Source: Trichomonas tenax
Taxonomy: Eukaryota; Parabasalia; Trichomonadida; Trichomonadidae
Reading direction: 5' to 3'
DNA length: 64,000 nt
NCBI GenBank assembly: GCA_023091735.1
Contig: JALKBU010000079.1
Coordinates: forward strand, 1-64,000
Below, piece after piece: positions 28,511 through 38,056 of this stretch; position 1 is the stretch's first letter, and each line of letters begins with the position of its first letter. The notes beneath the pieces were generated by a model that saw nothing but the letters and a program-made list of their open reading frames with translations, did no database searches and had not been told where the DNA came from. Position numbers and translations under genes: made by a program.

Positions 28511-28556
28511 TAAGGTTCGAGTTTTGAATGCGAAATAATCGTTCATAAAAATAATA

Positions 28557-29729
28557 ATGAACGCAAAAGTCAAAGACGGAGACTTTGGACGGAGAATTAG
28601 AGGGTTATATATGGTTGGATGCATGGCTGGAATTATTATATCGTATTACGTTCGTGATACAGCGTATTCGCAAAAATCAAAATACTGTAATAAGGAACAA
28701 TTGTTTCAAACTCCGTGGTTCTTCACGTTGGTAATGGGATTCGCTATGTCATTTTGTCTAGTTTTTTATATTATTAGAATTAAGTGTGATCCAACTGTTG
28801 GACAGAAATTAAAGGACATATCGCAATATTATTACCTGTGGTCGATAGTCCCGGGTTTATGCGATCTATTTGCTACATTTTTATATTCTGCATCAATTAT
28901 CACAAACAGCGGTCCTGTTTCTGTGGCTCTGTTTTATTTTGAGCTTTTTACAGTAGTTATATTAAGAACAATCCTGTTTAGCTCAATGAATTATTGTTAT
29001 CGTTGGTTTGCACTGTTTCTCGTTTCAATTGGAATGGTTTTTATGAGTTTTTCTGTTATAAAAGATGCAGGAAAATTAGATCAAACAAATGCACTATCAA
29101 TCGTTCTTCAATTTATTGCTCAATTTTTATACGCAGTGAAAGCAATCATTGAAGAGAAGATATTACATAACAACGATATAAACCCATGGTGGCTAATGGG
29201 TGTTGAAGGTTTTTATGAGTTTATATTGACTTTATTTATTGTTTATCCAATATCATATGTTTTACCTACAAATAAGTACACGGCTTCATTCCATGAAGAT
29301 TTGTGTAAATCACTGTCATTAGCAATTAAGTCCAAATACATTATTATTTTGTTAGTAATTTATATTCCATTTTGCGCATTTTATAATGGATGCATTGGTG
29401 GAACAATACAAACATCCAACAGTGTCAGTTATATTTTAGTAGAGAATATCGGCTCATCTATTGTTTGGATTATTGATATAATAATTTATGAAGGTTTCAA
29501 TGGCAATGCAATTTTCCCATGCTATGACTCAAATCTAAACAGGACAAAGAAAGGATCTGCATGGACAAATTATGGTTATATGAGAATTGTTGGATTATTA
29601 ATTTTCTTGATTGGTGAATTAATATATATTGATGTCATTAAGCTACCATACTTCAAATATCCCGAAGTAGATGTTAAAATTATAAGTCTAGGCGCAGTTT
29701 TAGGTGATGATATGCCAATGCAAGTATGA
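28557..29729 (+). CDS. Drug/metabolite transporter superfamily protein, SLC35F6-like
   Basis: The protein has 390 aa from ATG 28557. About ten hydrophobic segments span the chain (first about 17-32; FFTLVMGFAMSFCLVFYIIR; LFATFLYSASII; VALFYFELFTVVIL; WFALFLVSIGMVFMSF; and others). The second-half motif AIIEEKILHNNDINPWWLMG with VEGFYEF is characteristic of the SLC35F6 (nucleotide-sugar-transporter-like) group, where the same place reads EEK...HP...GTEG. A late hydrophobic stretch with LLIFLIGELIYIDVI ends the core. Likely an endomembrane small-molecule exporter; substrate not predictable. Confidence 0.85.
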   Translation: MNAKVKDGDFGRRIRGLYMVGCMAGIIISYYVRDTAYSQKSKYCNKEQLFQTPWFFTLVMGFAMSFCLVFYIIRIKCDPTVGQKLKDISQYYYLWSIVPGLCDLFATFLYSASIITNSGPVSVALFYFELFTVVILRTILFSSMNYCYRWFALFLVSIGMVFMSFSVIKDAGKLDQTNALSIVLQFIAQFLYAVKAIIEEKILHNNDINPWWLMGVEGFYEFILTLFIVYPISYVLPTNKYTASFHEDLCKSLSLAIKSKYIIILLVIYIPFCAFYNGCIGGTIQTSNSVSYILVENIGSSIVWIIDIIIYEGFNGNAIFPCYDSNLNRTKKGSAWTNYGYMRIVGLLIFLIGELIYIDVIKLPYFKYPEVDVKIISLGAVLGDDMPMQV

Positions 29730-30084
29730 TTTGCTTCAACAAATAATAGTGTATATCCTTAAATACCAAGGAATTGTTTGTACATGTATGCTAAATGGCT
29801 ATGTTCATGCTTTGTTTGGTTTATTCAACATTTTCGATGATTTTTGAAACTTGTTATACCTCATTTCTGCTGTTCTGATGTTACTTAGTATTTTTGATCA
29901 ATAGCTTCGGTATTGGATATCCAAAATATAAAAACATTTCCTCAATATTGTAGCTTTTTTCTTCTATCAGTTGTGTTGGAATGAACAAATCCAAAAGCCA
30001 TTCTCTCCTGCGTAAAAAAGGGAGACCCTAAAATATAATTTTTAAACGTCAAGCAAAATCTATCAAAATCTTCGAAGGAAAATA
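29730..30084. other. Gene-free spacer
   Basis: No coding frame or repeat seen. The last 40 bp include AAACGTCAAGC upstream of ATG 30085. Confidence 0.45.
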
Positions 30085-33000
30085 ATGAATCAAAAGGGGG
30101 AAGAAACGTCCTCCTCCTTTTACAACAGGTTCATTATTCCAGATAAGAACGCCTTCGAGGTTTCGTATTGGTTTCAGAACACAAAATCGCAAATTCGGCA
30201 CATTGAGAATATTATCTGCAAATGGAATTTAAATACATCAATAAAAAAGGATGTGGGGATACAGGATTCAATTAGTTCGATAGATTTTGTTCCTAAAAAT
30301 CCTCAATCACCAAATAATAAAGAAAAATTATCGAATTATTGGAAAAAGCTTGTGAAAAAGATGTTAAATGCGCGAACAAAGAAAAGACTACAGAAAGGAA
30401 AGTCAAAGCTCGATGAACAAAAGATTAAACACAAACATTTTAAGAAAAAAACAAAAAACTACCCACAGCAAGAAATTATCAGTCAAACATCAAGTGGCTT
30501 CAGAGAAGAAATCATCCAATCGCAAGCAGAAGAAGAAACAGAGGTTGAATCTCCATACACAAAAAAATACAAGAATTTATGGATCTCGTTAATCAAGAGG
30601 TTCTACAAACAGACTCAGTATAATACACACATCCAGGAGCAAGAAAAGCTTGTTGTTCAACGAAAACGCGAAAAAATAGAAAGAAAAGAAAGATTTGCCG
30701 AATGGTCAAAGAAATTACTATATAATGATGCAATACAAGAATTACGAACATCAAAGGAACGCCTTGATAAGGCCTCATCTGATTGGAACAAATTAATCAC
30801 AAAATTATATCTTCAAAACAAAATTGATGCGCTTCACGATGAATACGATAAGTGGAAGAACCTTCGATTCCAGAATCCAGACCAAATTGTTGACGTTTGG
30901 AAGCGATATTCATCTTATTTGCTCAAAACACATTATCGATTGAAATCAATTCGTGAATTTTTCGCAATGGAGCGTTTAACGAGATTCTTCCAGTACATCA
31001 TTATTCCTCGAAGAGCAATGCACGTTGTAGATACAATGGAACTGCCATGGAGAGCATTAGTCAAGCGTGAAACGAAAAAGGAAATCGTTAAAAGCGCAAG
31101 AAAAATTAGGCGTTGTTCACTGCATTACAGATCTCATCTTGCTGATAATTTTGCTCTCAATTTCACAGAAGCCATCGCTGAAGCGTTTTCTTCTGTTGCC
31201 GTCAATCACCTGGGACCGCCATCGAATGCTGTTCAGAAGCCACCGAAGAAGATCAAACAGAAGCCACACGTGAAGATGCCGAGTCGCCCAATCAAACCAA
31301 AGAAACCAGACACAACACCAGGAAAGAAAGTCGATGCTGCAACAATGCCACGTGAAGAAAAGAGCAAGAAAGATGATATCTTCATCGAAGAAGAACAGCT
31401 TTCTGATGATGATCTTGATCTCGGCGAATTGATTGAACATTCTTCAGTCAATATTGAGATCGATAATAACTCCGAGTCTGCTCTTCCACCAAATATTCAG
31501 ATTGTTCAAATCATTCACGAGGAGCCTTCGCTACCACCAAAGAAAGAAATGCCGAAGGTTGATGTCTCAGAGGGTTCATTCAAGTTTCCTTCCGATGACA
31601 ACAAATCTTCGAGTGATGGAAAACCTGATAATAAAGGCGGAAACTATTCATTGTCAACAGGAAGCAAAGAGCCTCCACGCCTCGAAGTTACAAAGAACCC
31701 ATCAGCTTCAATTCCTCCAAGAACAAATGCAGGAATCCAAACGAAGCCAAAGAAAGAAGTCGAAAAAGTTACTCAAGAAACGCAAAAGTCGACATGTTCT
31801 GGAAAACCATCTTCAGGGAAGCAATCATCAGAAGGACTCTCAGACGTTACGCTATCAGCTCCAAGCATCTCTCGAATCATGGAAATGTACGGAAGTGGAT
31901 CATCACTTGAAGAAATCAACGTTTCTGTTGAAGAAGTTACAAGTGAACTCGAACTTACAAACAGCGGTTCTCCGATTAAGGCGAAGAGCGCGAAGTCAAC
32001 AAACTATGAAGAAGAAAGTTATCAAACAGAAACACCAGCATCTATATCATCAACAATCAGGAATTCACCGAGAAACAGATTTTCAAGTCCATTTACAAGC
32101 TCTTCATTCATGCAAACACCTCATGGCGGAATTTCGAACCAAACAGAGAAAATTGATTTGCTGGAGCAACACAATGCAATCAGCTCTGAACCAATTGCAG
32201 AGCCGCAGCCATTTGTTCCTTACAGAATCAAAGAAAGTGAATACAGTGATGTTGCTGATGATGAAGAATCTTTTGCATTGTTTGACTTTGCTGAAGAAGA
32301 AAGTTCCTACGATTATGAAGAGGAAGTGCAATCAGATGTTCCCTTCATCTTCAGTGATGGAGGAAGATCAGATGAACCGATTCAATTGTCAAATGGCTCT
32401 CAAAATAGACAAGGAAGGCAACAAAAAGTTCGAAACAACTCAGAACCAAAATTCGTTTTCTCATCAAATGAAACGCTTCCTTTGTCAACAAGATCAGACG
32501 ATCCAAACTTTGTATTTTCATCAAACGAGAATATTTTCATTCCATCAAAGATAGCTCCTGTTCAAGAAGAGAAAGAAGACTCCATCTCTGAGAAAAACAG
32601 TCCAGTATCCGATAAAAGCTCTCCTGGAGAAACAAATAATAGTTTCACTCCTAAGAAGAACTCAGATAGTGATAAATCGCCAACGTTTGACTTTTCAGCA
32701 GACAATGATGAAAGCGAGAAAGCTTTAACTGAAACTCCAAAGCCAGAGACTTCACAAGAATACACATATTCATATTATAGTCCTGGTATTAGACCAACAG
32801 CCTCTGATTTTACAGATGATACAGAGCAAGCGAAGGATTCTCAAAACACAACACAGAATTATGATGAAGAAAATATTGAAAAAGCGGAAGAGGAAGAAGA
32901 AAATGCAGAAATTAACTTTGAAGAAGATATTGAAAATGATAAAGTCGAAGAGGAAGAAGAAAAGAATGATGAAATTCATAATGAAAAACAAGATTTTAAT

Positions 33001-33633
33001 GATTCAATCGAAGAAGAAAAGAATGATGAAGTTCCTGATGAAAAACAAGAGGATGATGATGATTCAATCGAAGAAGAAGAAAAGAATCATGAAATTCAAG
33101 ATTTAGACGATCAAATTCCTCAAAAAGAAAATCATGAAGAAGAAATTCATAAAAATCAAGAAGAAGAAATAAAGAATCCTGAAGATGTCACAAATGAAAA
33201 TATCGAAAATCTCAATGAAGAAGAAATGAATGAAGGAATTAATTTAGAGGAAGAAGAAGATCTGAACTATCCTGGATATGAGGACAATGGTAATGTGTAT
33301 GTTGATGCTGAAGCTGATCATTTTGAACATGGGTTTATGTTCGAAGAAGAAGATTTCGCAAATGAAGAAGAAGAATTGAATTTCTCATTCAATGATGCCG
33401 AAGAAGATACATACAAAGAGCAGCTAAGCCTTGGAGTGTCTTCAGACTATCAATATCCCAATGACTCAAAGCTAAGTGACGATGATACACCGAATTTCAA
33501 CTTTGGAAAAGAATCGCCAAATTCATCGAACGAAACTATCACTTTGGAAAGTATGCCACCAGCTAGACCTCTCAATTCGTCAACAGATAAGTTTGGACTG
33601 TCTCCTGGAGGGTTTTTCCTTACGGGTTTATAA
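30085..33633 (+). CDS. Large disordered acidic protein, 1182 aa
   Basis: The frame starts at ATG 30085. Residues about 1-370 are basic and helical or coiled-coil (YWKKLVKKMLNARTKKRLQK, KLVVQRKREKIERKERFAEW). The middle (about 380-940) is Ser/Pro/Lys-rich and looks disordered, with short repeated phrases (FVFSSNE, PFIFSDGG, SPVSDKSSP). The tail is extremely acidic with imperfect repeats of the type SIEEEEKN(D/H)E(I/V) (about 950-1090). I recognise no family. Helical basic N-terminus plus long acidic tail suggests a cytoskeletal or scaffold protein; this is inference. The stop codon overlaps TAAA. Confidence 0.8.
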   Translation: MNQKGEETSSSFYNRFIIPDKNAFEVSYWFQNTKSQIRHIENIICKWNLNTSIKKDVGIQDSISSIDFVPKNPQSPNNKEKLSNYWKKLVKKMLNARTKKRLQKGKSKLDEQKIKHKHFKKKTKNYPQQEIISQTSSGFREEIIQSQAEEETEVESPYTKKYKNLWISLIKRFYKQTQYNTHIQEQEKLVVQRKREKIERKERFAEWSKKLLYNDAIQELRTSKERLDKASSDWNKLITKLYLQNKIDALHDEYDKWKNLRFQNPDQIVDVWKRYSSYLLKTHYRLKSIREFFAMERLTRFFQYIIIPRRAMHVVDTMELPWRALVKRETKKEIVKSARKIRRCSLHYRSHLADNFALNFTEAIAEAFSSVAVNHLGPPSNAVQKPPKKIKQKPHVKMPSRPIKPKKPDTTPGKKVDAATMPREEKSKKDDIFIEEEQLSDDDLDLGELIEHSSVNIEIDNNSESALPPNIQIVQIIHEEPSLPPKKEMPKVDVSEGSFKFPSDDNKSSSDGKPDNKGGNYSLSTGSKEPPRLEVTKNPSASIPPRTNAGIQTKPKKEVEKVTQETQKSTCSGKPSSGKQSSEGLSDVTLSAPSISRIMEMYGSGSSLEEINVSVEEVTSELELTNSGSPIKAKSAKSTNYEEESYQTETPASISSTIRNSPRNRFSSPFTSSSFMQTPHGGISNQTEKIDLLEQHNAISSEPIAEPQPFVPYRIKESEYSDVADDEESFALFDFAEEESSYDYEEEVQSDVPFIFSDGGRSDEPIQLSNGSQNRQGRQQKVRNNSEPKFVFSSNETLPLSTRSDDPNFVFSSNENIFIPSKIAPVQEEKEDSISEKNSPVSDKSSPGETNNSFTPKKNSDSDKSPTFDFSADNDESEKALTETPKPETSQEYTYSYYSPGIRPTASDFTDDTEQAKDSQNTTQNYDEENIEKAEEEEENAEINFEEDIENDKVEEEEEKNDEIHNEKQDFNDSIEEEKNDEVPDEKQEDDDDSIEEEEKNHEIQDLDDQIPQKENHEEEIHKNQEEEIKNPEDVTNENIENLNEEEMNEGINLEEEEDLNYPGYEDNGNVYVDAEADHFEHGFMFEEEDFANEEEELNFSFNDAEEDTYKEQLSLGVSSDYQYPNDSKLSDDDTPNFNFGKESPNSSNETITLESMPPARPLNSSTDKFGLSPGGFFLTGL

Positions 33634-33801
33634 ACTAATTGTGTTATTTTGTTTATTTAAATGATTTATGTTTTGTTATCAAATACATAATGCACATAAC
33701 AATAAAAGTTTTATATTTGAAAGCTAGAGCTTGAAAACAAAGTTGAAGACGAAATTATGAATATTTCATGATTTATTTTATAACAACAGAAAGGAAATCA
33801 T

Positions 33802-34254
33802 TCACTTAGGACGCATCAAGCGAATCATTTCAGCGTAGTCAATCATATGGCTTCCATCCTTATCAAGTTGTGTGATTAATTCTTGAATTAGAGGCTGAGA
33901 GACAGGATGCTTTAAACTGCTAAAAACTTGTGTGATTGTTGCAACAGGAAGCTTTCCTTGCTTCTTTTTATCAAAAATTTTGAATGCTTGTATCAATTCT
34001 TCTTGAGAATCAGCAGCACGCAAGAAGTAATAGATGCAGATTGTGAACTCAACGATGTCAATTGGATTCTCCTGTCCAATTTCGCCTAACATCTCATTAA
34101 TTTCGTCGTCGGTAGGCCTGATTCCAACCATCTTGAGTGCTTTTGATAAATCTTCTGGTTTAAGAATGCCGCTGTTATTTTTGGCATAGTGATTGAACGC
34201 CCTTTTGAATGATTTGAGCTGTTGATCTGAAAGACACTCGCAAACTTGGCTCAT
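33802..34254 (-). CDS. Calmodulin-family EF-hand protein with mostly degenerate Ca2+ loops
   Basis: The protein has 150 aa from ATG 34254 (an in-frame TTG nine codons upstream is rejected), the size of calmodulin (148-149 aa). Four EF-hand units are arranged as in calmodulin (LSDQQLKSFKRAFNHY, EINEMLGEIG, EELIQAFKIFDKKKQGKLP, LIQELITQLDKDGSHMIDYA). Only loop 4 (DKDGSHMIDYAE) keeps most Ca2+ ligands, and it has His instead of Gly at position 6. Loop 1 lacks the first Asp, loop 2 is shortened and loop 3 lacks Asp at positions 3 and 5. It therefore resembles a myosin essential light chain or a non-binding calmodulin paralogue rather than a Ca2+ sensor. Confidence 0.85.
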   Translation of the reverse strand: MSQVCECLSDQQLKSFKRAFNHYAKNNSGILKPEDLSKALKMVGIRPTDDEINEMLGEIGQENPIDIVEFTICIYYFLRAADSQEELIQAFKIFDKKKQGKLPVATITQVFSSLKHPVSQPLIQELITQLDKDGSHMIDYAEMIRLMRPK

Positions 34255-34959
34255 TTTTGTTTTTAATTTTAAACGATCCAAATGTGACTAAATGCCATGT
34301 AAAATGATTCTTGACATGTCAACATGCATATCATTATTACTTCAATTCATTGTCTTACACTTGGCTATTATTCATTGCAACACATGGCAAGTATCTTTAC
34401 AAGTTTTGGGAAAATGATTTAACATCTTAATTTCTGAAGAAAAGTTTCATGAAAACAACACAAAATATAATCATATTTGTATAACATTGGTAAAAACCTA
34501 TTCTAAATGTGTATGTGCGAAAAATGTTTATCTGAGAAGATCCTAGAAGTATTGATATGATGCCAAAAAGTAAAAATACTTTGTCAGATTGTAAATTTTT
34601 ATTTACAATGAAAAATGCCATGATGGGATAGGTTATGGTTATTATAAATGATAATAATTAAATTAATATCTGTCCCATTTTAATAATAGAGATTTATCAG
34701 TCTATTTCATTATGAATATTTTTTTTCTGCTGTCAAACTAATATTATATAAAATTTTGAGTATAATTTGACATGTAAGTATCTGATAAAAGTGACGTCCC
34801 GAAGGGTGTTAGTAATATTTACATTCTTGATACAAAAGTGAACCATTTTAGAAAAGTTATTTTTTGTAAACTTTTCAAAATGTGTCACTTTTGTCAAGAA
34901 TTGATTTTCTCATTTAATTTGACAAGTAAAATTAATGTTGGCAAATATTAAAAGAATTA
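34255..34959. other. Divergent spacer with promoter motifs
   Basis: Left side: the EF-hand gene promoter, with AAATGTGACT, GCCATGTAAAA and the perfect palindrome TTGACATGTCAA (34311-34322). Right side, before the HECT gene: TGACATGTAAG (34768-34778), AAAAGTGACG, TGTCACTTTTGTCAAG (about 34876) and TTTGACAAGTAAA (about 34918). A TCCCGAAGGG palindrome lies at about 34797, similar to part of the hairpins at 183-197. I see no gene in between. Confidence 0.5.
34311..34322. promoter_or_regulatory. Perfect palindrome TTGACATGTCAA
   Basis: A 12-bp perfect palindrome 57 bp upstream of minus-strand ATG 34254. It is the symmetric form of the TTTACATGTCA motif and suggests a dimeric DNA-binding protein. 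Confidence 0.5.
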
Positions 34960-37290
34960 ATGATTAAAGCAATTTTCCATCAGTATGCTGAGATAGATAG
35001 CATATTGAGAGATTTTCAAGCATCGAGCAACGAAGCTTATGAAATACTTAGGAGTATAAACAGATCCGATTTAACACATTTTTGTTTAATTTTCGATGCT
35101 ATTTCTGAATTTAAATCATCAAATCATTTAACAAATATCCAAAAAATCACTGATAGTGACAAAATGCAGATTTTGTCATTTTACTACGTTTTATACTATG
35201 TTCTAAAAAATTTTGGGGATAAGACTGATTGCACACTTTTGATTAACTTCGCATCTGATGTTATAATAAGTTCAAAAGCAATTTGGGACAAAATCAAAGT
35301 TCCAGAAAGAGCAATTCAAATTCATATCATAATTCAACAAGTTGGAATAATTTTAATCTTACAGAGCAAACCAAATTTTGAGAAAATTTTGGACAAATCA
35401 CAATTGTTAAGCATTATTAGCGCAAAAGCAGCTGAAGAAAAAGTTTCTTGCTTCAAAGAGTTATATAATCAATATTTGTCTTTCTTTTCCAATACATCAG
35501 AATCTAATACGCTTTTTAATAATACAACACTCAGAGAACTCAAATTCGAAAATGAATCTCAACGTAATAAAATAATTCTAGAAAAGTCTCAACTACTCTC
35601 TTTCGTTTTACAATGTGGACTTATCACTGAAAAGCATATCGATATAATTTTTAGTCCAAAGTTTGAAGTAGATGATGATCGAATATTTCAAGATATAAAG
35701 TTAGATGTAAATGGGAAGAAATTTTTGTACAGAGCGAACATAAACTTTGACTTCTCATCGCTTTTGCTCAAATACTTACTTTTGACGAAAGAAATTACAA
35801 TGGATAAGATTATTGATGCTTATACATCTAATTGCATAGGCATAGTTCAATTTCCGAACCACGACTTTGGTGACTATCTCACACAGTTCACAAACATATT
35901 AAATGATACAGGATTATTGCCAGAATGTACTTTTACTATCAATGACTCCAAAATTAAATTTACAAGATATGACCAAATTATGCATGCTTTTGTAATGGCA
36001 AAAGTATCTAATGCCGAAACACCAGTTATCAAAATTGAAAAGGTTTCCAATAATGAAAAAATAGAGAGACCCAAGCGCCAGTTTTTGGGTCCTATATTTT
36101 ATGAGCATCTTTCAGAGTACATCGTCGAGACATTAGGACAACTCAATCAACAATATGGACAAACATTCATTGATAAAGATTTTGATGCAAGATTCAACAA
36201 TTATATTCAAAATCACTCAAAAACAATATTCGCGCATGAAACAACTTATCTAAAAGCTGTTTTAAAGTATCCGTTCTTATTTAGTATAGAAACAAGACTT
36301 AACTTATTCAACCAATTGTATATACAGGGACTAAAGAACAACAGTGCAAGCCTGAATGTACGAAGAGAAAAAATATTTGAGGATGGTCTTAAGATACTCA
36401 AACACTGTGGTCCTGGAACAACACATTGGGTAATGAGTTTTATTGGTCATGCAGGAATTGGAAGCGGTTTAACACGTGACTTCATTCAAATTATGGTTGA
36501 AAACATCCTTAATCAACCGAATTTTATACCACCCGATTATCATGTGCCAAGCGTAAACAATGTTGAGTATTATTATGAGTTTGGAATCTTGGTTGCAAAA
36601 TCCATTCTTATGGGAGTTACTTTCAATGCTCCACCATTGGATGATATTTTCTTTTCAATATTACTTGGTCGAGATCTAGCATGGGAAATAGTTGATCCAT
36701 ATAAAGCTAAAAATTTGAAAACTCCCGAAATTTTTATTGATGGTGCCACCTTCGAATATGTAGGAGAAGATGCAGATAGAGTTGTTACTCAAGAAAATCT
36801 TAATGAGTTCATTGCAAAATACAGTGACATCAAATATGTTTTCAGAAAGGCCAGAGAAGATTTTATTCGCGGCTTCTCCACAGTTATAAACTTTGAGTCA
36901 ACACAGTTGTTCACTGTATCAGAATTTCGAGAAATTGTTTGCGGACCTGATAAAAAACCATCTTACGATCAATTAAATGATGCAATCATTGTTCAATCAG
37001 GAAATGAGAAGTACAAGATGTGGCTGGTTAATATCATCGACAATTTCGATAAAAACCAGTTCAAATCATTCCTTAAATTCCTTTCTGGATCTCCTTCACT
37101 TCCTTATGGAGGCATCACAAAATATCCACATCAAATTAAATTGTCAATTTTACATAAATCCATTGATAGGTTACCATCGTCAAAAACATGCATGACTTCT
37201 CTGACAATTCCGGCCTATCCAAACGCAGAAACCATGCGTGAAAAGATTATATATGCAATGGAACACTGTATTGATTATGAATTTGCCTAA
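34960..37290 (+). CDS. HECT-type E3 ubiquitin ligase
   Basis: The protein has 776 aa from ATG 34960. The C-terminal HECT domain spans about 430-776: TTHWVMSFIGHAGIGSGLTR (N-lobe), YYYEFGILVAKSILMGVTFN, FIRGFSTVINFESTQLFTVS, then FLKFLSGSPSLPYGG. The catalytic cysteine is in SSKTCMTSLTIPAYPN (Cys744), which matches the family T-C-x-x-x-L-x-(L/I)-P-x-Y. The N-terminal 400 residues are helical and unassigned; they probably select substrate. The last residues (DYEFA) keep the Phe a few residues from the end that HECT ligases need. Known role: transfers ubiquitin through the Cys thioester. Confidence 0.92.
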   Translation: MIKAIFHQYAEIDSILRDFQASSNEAYEILRSINRSDLTHFCLIFDAISEFKSSNHLTNIQKITDSDKMQILSFYYVLYYVLKNFGDKTDCTLLINFASDVIISSKAIWDKIKVPERAIQIHIIIQQVGIILILQSKPNFEKILDKSQLLSIISAKAAEEKVSCFKELYNQYLSFFSNTSESNTLFNNTTLRELKFENESQRNKIILEKSQLLSFVLQCGLITEKHIDIIFSPKFEVDDDRIFQDIKLDVNGKKFLYRANINFDFSSLLLKYLLLTKEITMDKIIDAYTSNCIGIVQFPNHDFGDYLTQFTNILNDTGLLPECTFTINDSKIKFTRYDQIMHAFVMAKVSNAETPVIKIEKVSNNEKIERPKRQFLGPIFYEHLSEYIVETLGQLNQQYGQTFIDKDFDARFNNYIQNHSKTIFAHETTYLKAVLKYPFLFSIETRLNLFNQLYIQGLKNNSASLNVRREKIFEDGLKILKHCGPGTTHWVMSFIGHAGIGSGLTRDFIQIMVENILNQPNFIPPDYHVPSVNNVEYYYEFGILVAKSILMGVTFNAPPLDDIFFSILLGRDLAWEIVDPYKAKNLKTPEIFIDGATFEYVGEDADRVVTQENLNEFIAKYSDIKYVFRKAREDFIRGFSTVINFESTQLFTVSEFREIVCGPDKKPSYDQLNDAIIVQSGNEKYKMWLVNIIDNFDKNQFKSFLKFLSGSPSLPYGGITKYPHQIKLSILHKSIDRLPSSKTCMTSLTIPAYPNAETMREKIIYAMEHCIDYEFA

Positions 37291-38056
37291 CGAATATAAA
37301 ATTGTTTGTTGTTTTGGCAAGTAAAGTTAAAGTTTTATTTCATAGCTATGTTAACAGCAAAAGAGAATCATGAGAAATCCTTTTATGACCCTTGTTAGTG
37401 CAGGATTTCGGAAAGCATGTGTTCGATCGAATTTTTGAACATCCTTTAAGCCACTCCCTTAAAAACGACGCTCAGCAAATTTATAAATGTGGAAAAATTC
37501 AGTACCATATCAATATAATGTACATAAGCTATTTCATAAATAAATTCCGCCAAAAAAAAAACAATAAAATTATGTTGAACCATTCGATCAATGCCGAATA
37601 TGCCGTAGTGTTTGTTGTATTGTTATATATGTATCTTATGGCCTGTGTTCTCGTCAAAAGATTCATTCAAACCCGTTAATTAATTCAGAACAACTCACAA
37701 TATGGTCAAACTCTATTCAATGTTCAAGACCACTATTAAATTTTCTTTTCATGCAATTTTTCAATGATAAAAAGATTGACTGTCGTTAAATCAAACCAAC
37801 TGAAATTATTTTCATCGGTTATCCCAAAACCCGAGAATTTAAATCATAGCTAAGCTATTAAGATGTTTTATAATAATAAAAAGTTAATAACAAAAATGAG
37901 ATAAGAATATGATATGACAATAATAGCATATTCTATATTTAAAGCAAAAACGTCCAAACATAAAGAAATTAACGAAATTAAGAAAAATTTTTGTGGGTGA
38001 TGCAGCCCCTCGATAAATAAAAATCGAACGATAGATCAAGAGACCAGTTTTTTAGA
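37291..38056. other. Gene-free spacer
   Basis: No supported gene. A possible 53-codon ATG frame at 37518-37679 with one hydrophobic segment is too weak to call. TTGGCAAGTAAAG occurs shortly after the HECT stop codon. Confidence 0.45.

Noticed and set aside
37392..37679. 95-codon open frame with a hydrophobic C-terminal segment
   Set aside because: It starts at TTG; the ATG-initiated part is only 53 codons with AT-rich composition, and nothing familiar is in it. It might be a small membrane protein but there is no positive evidence.
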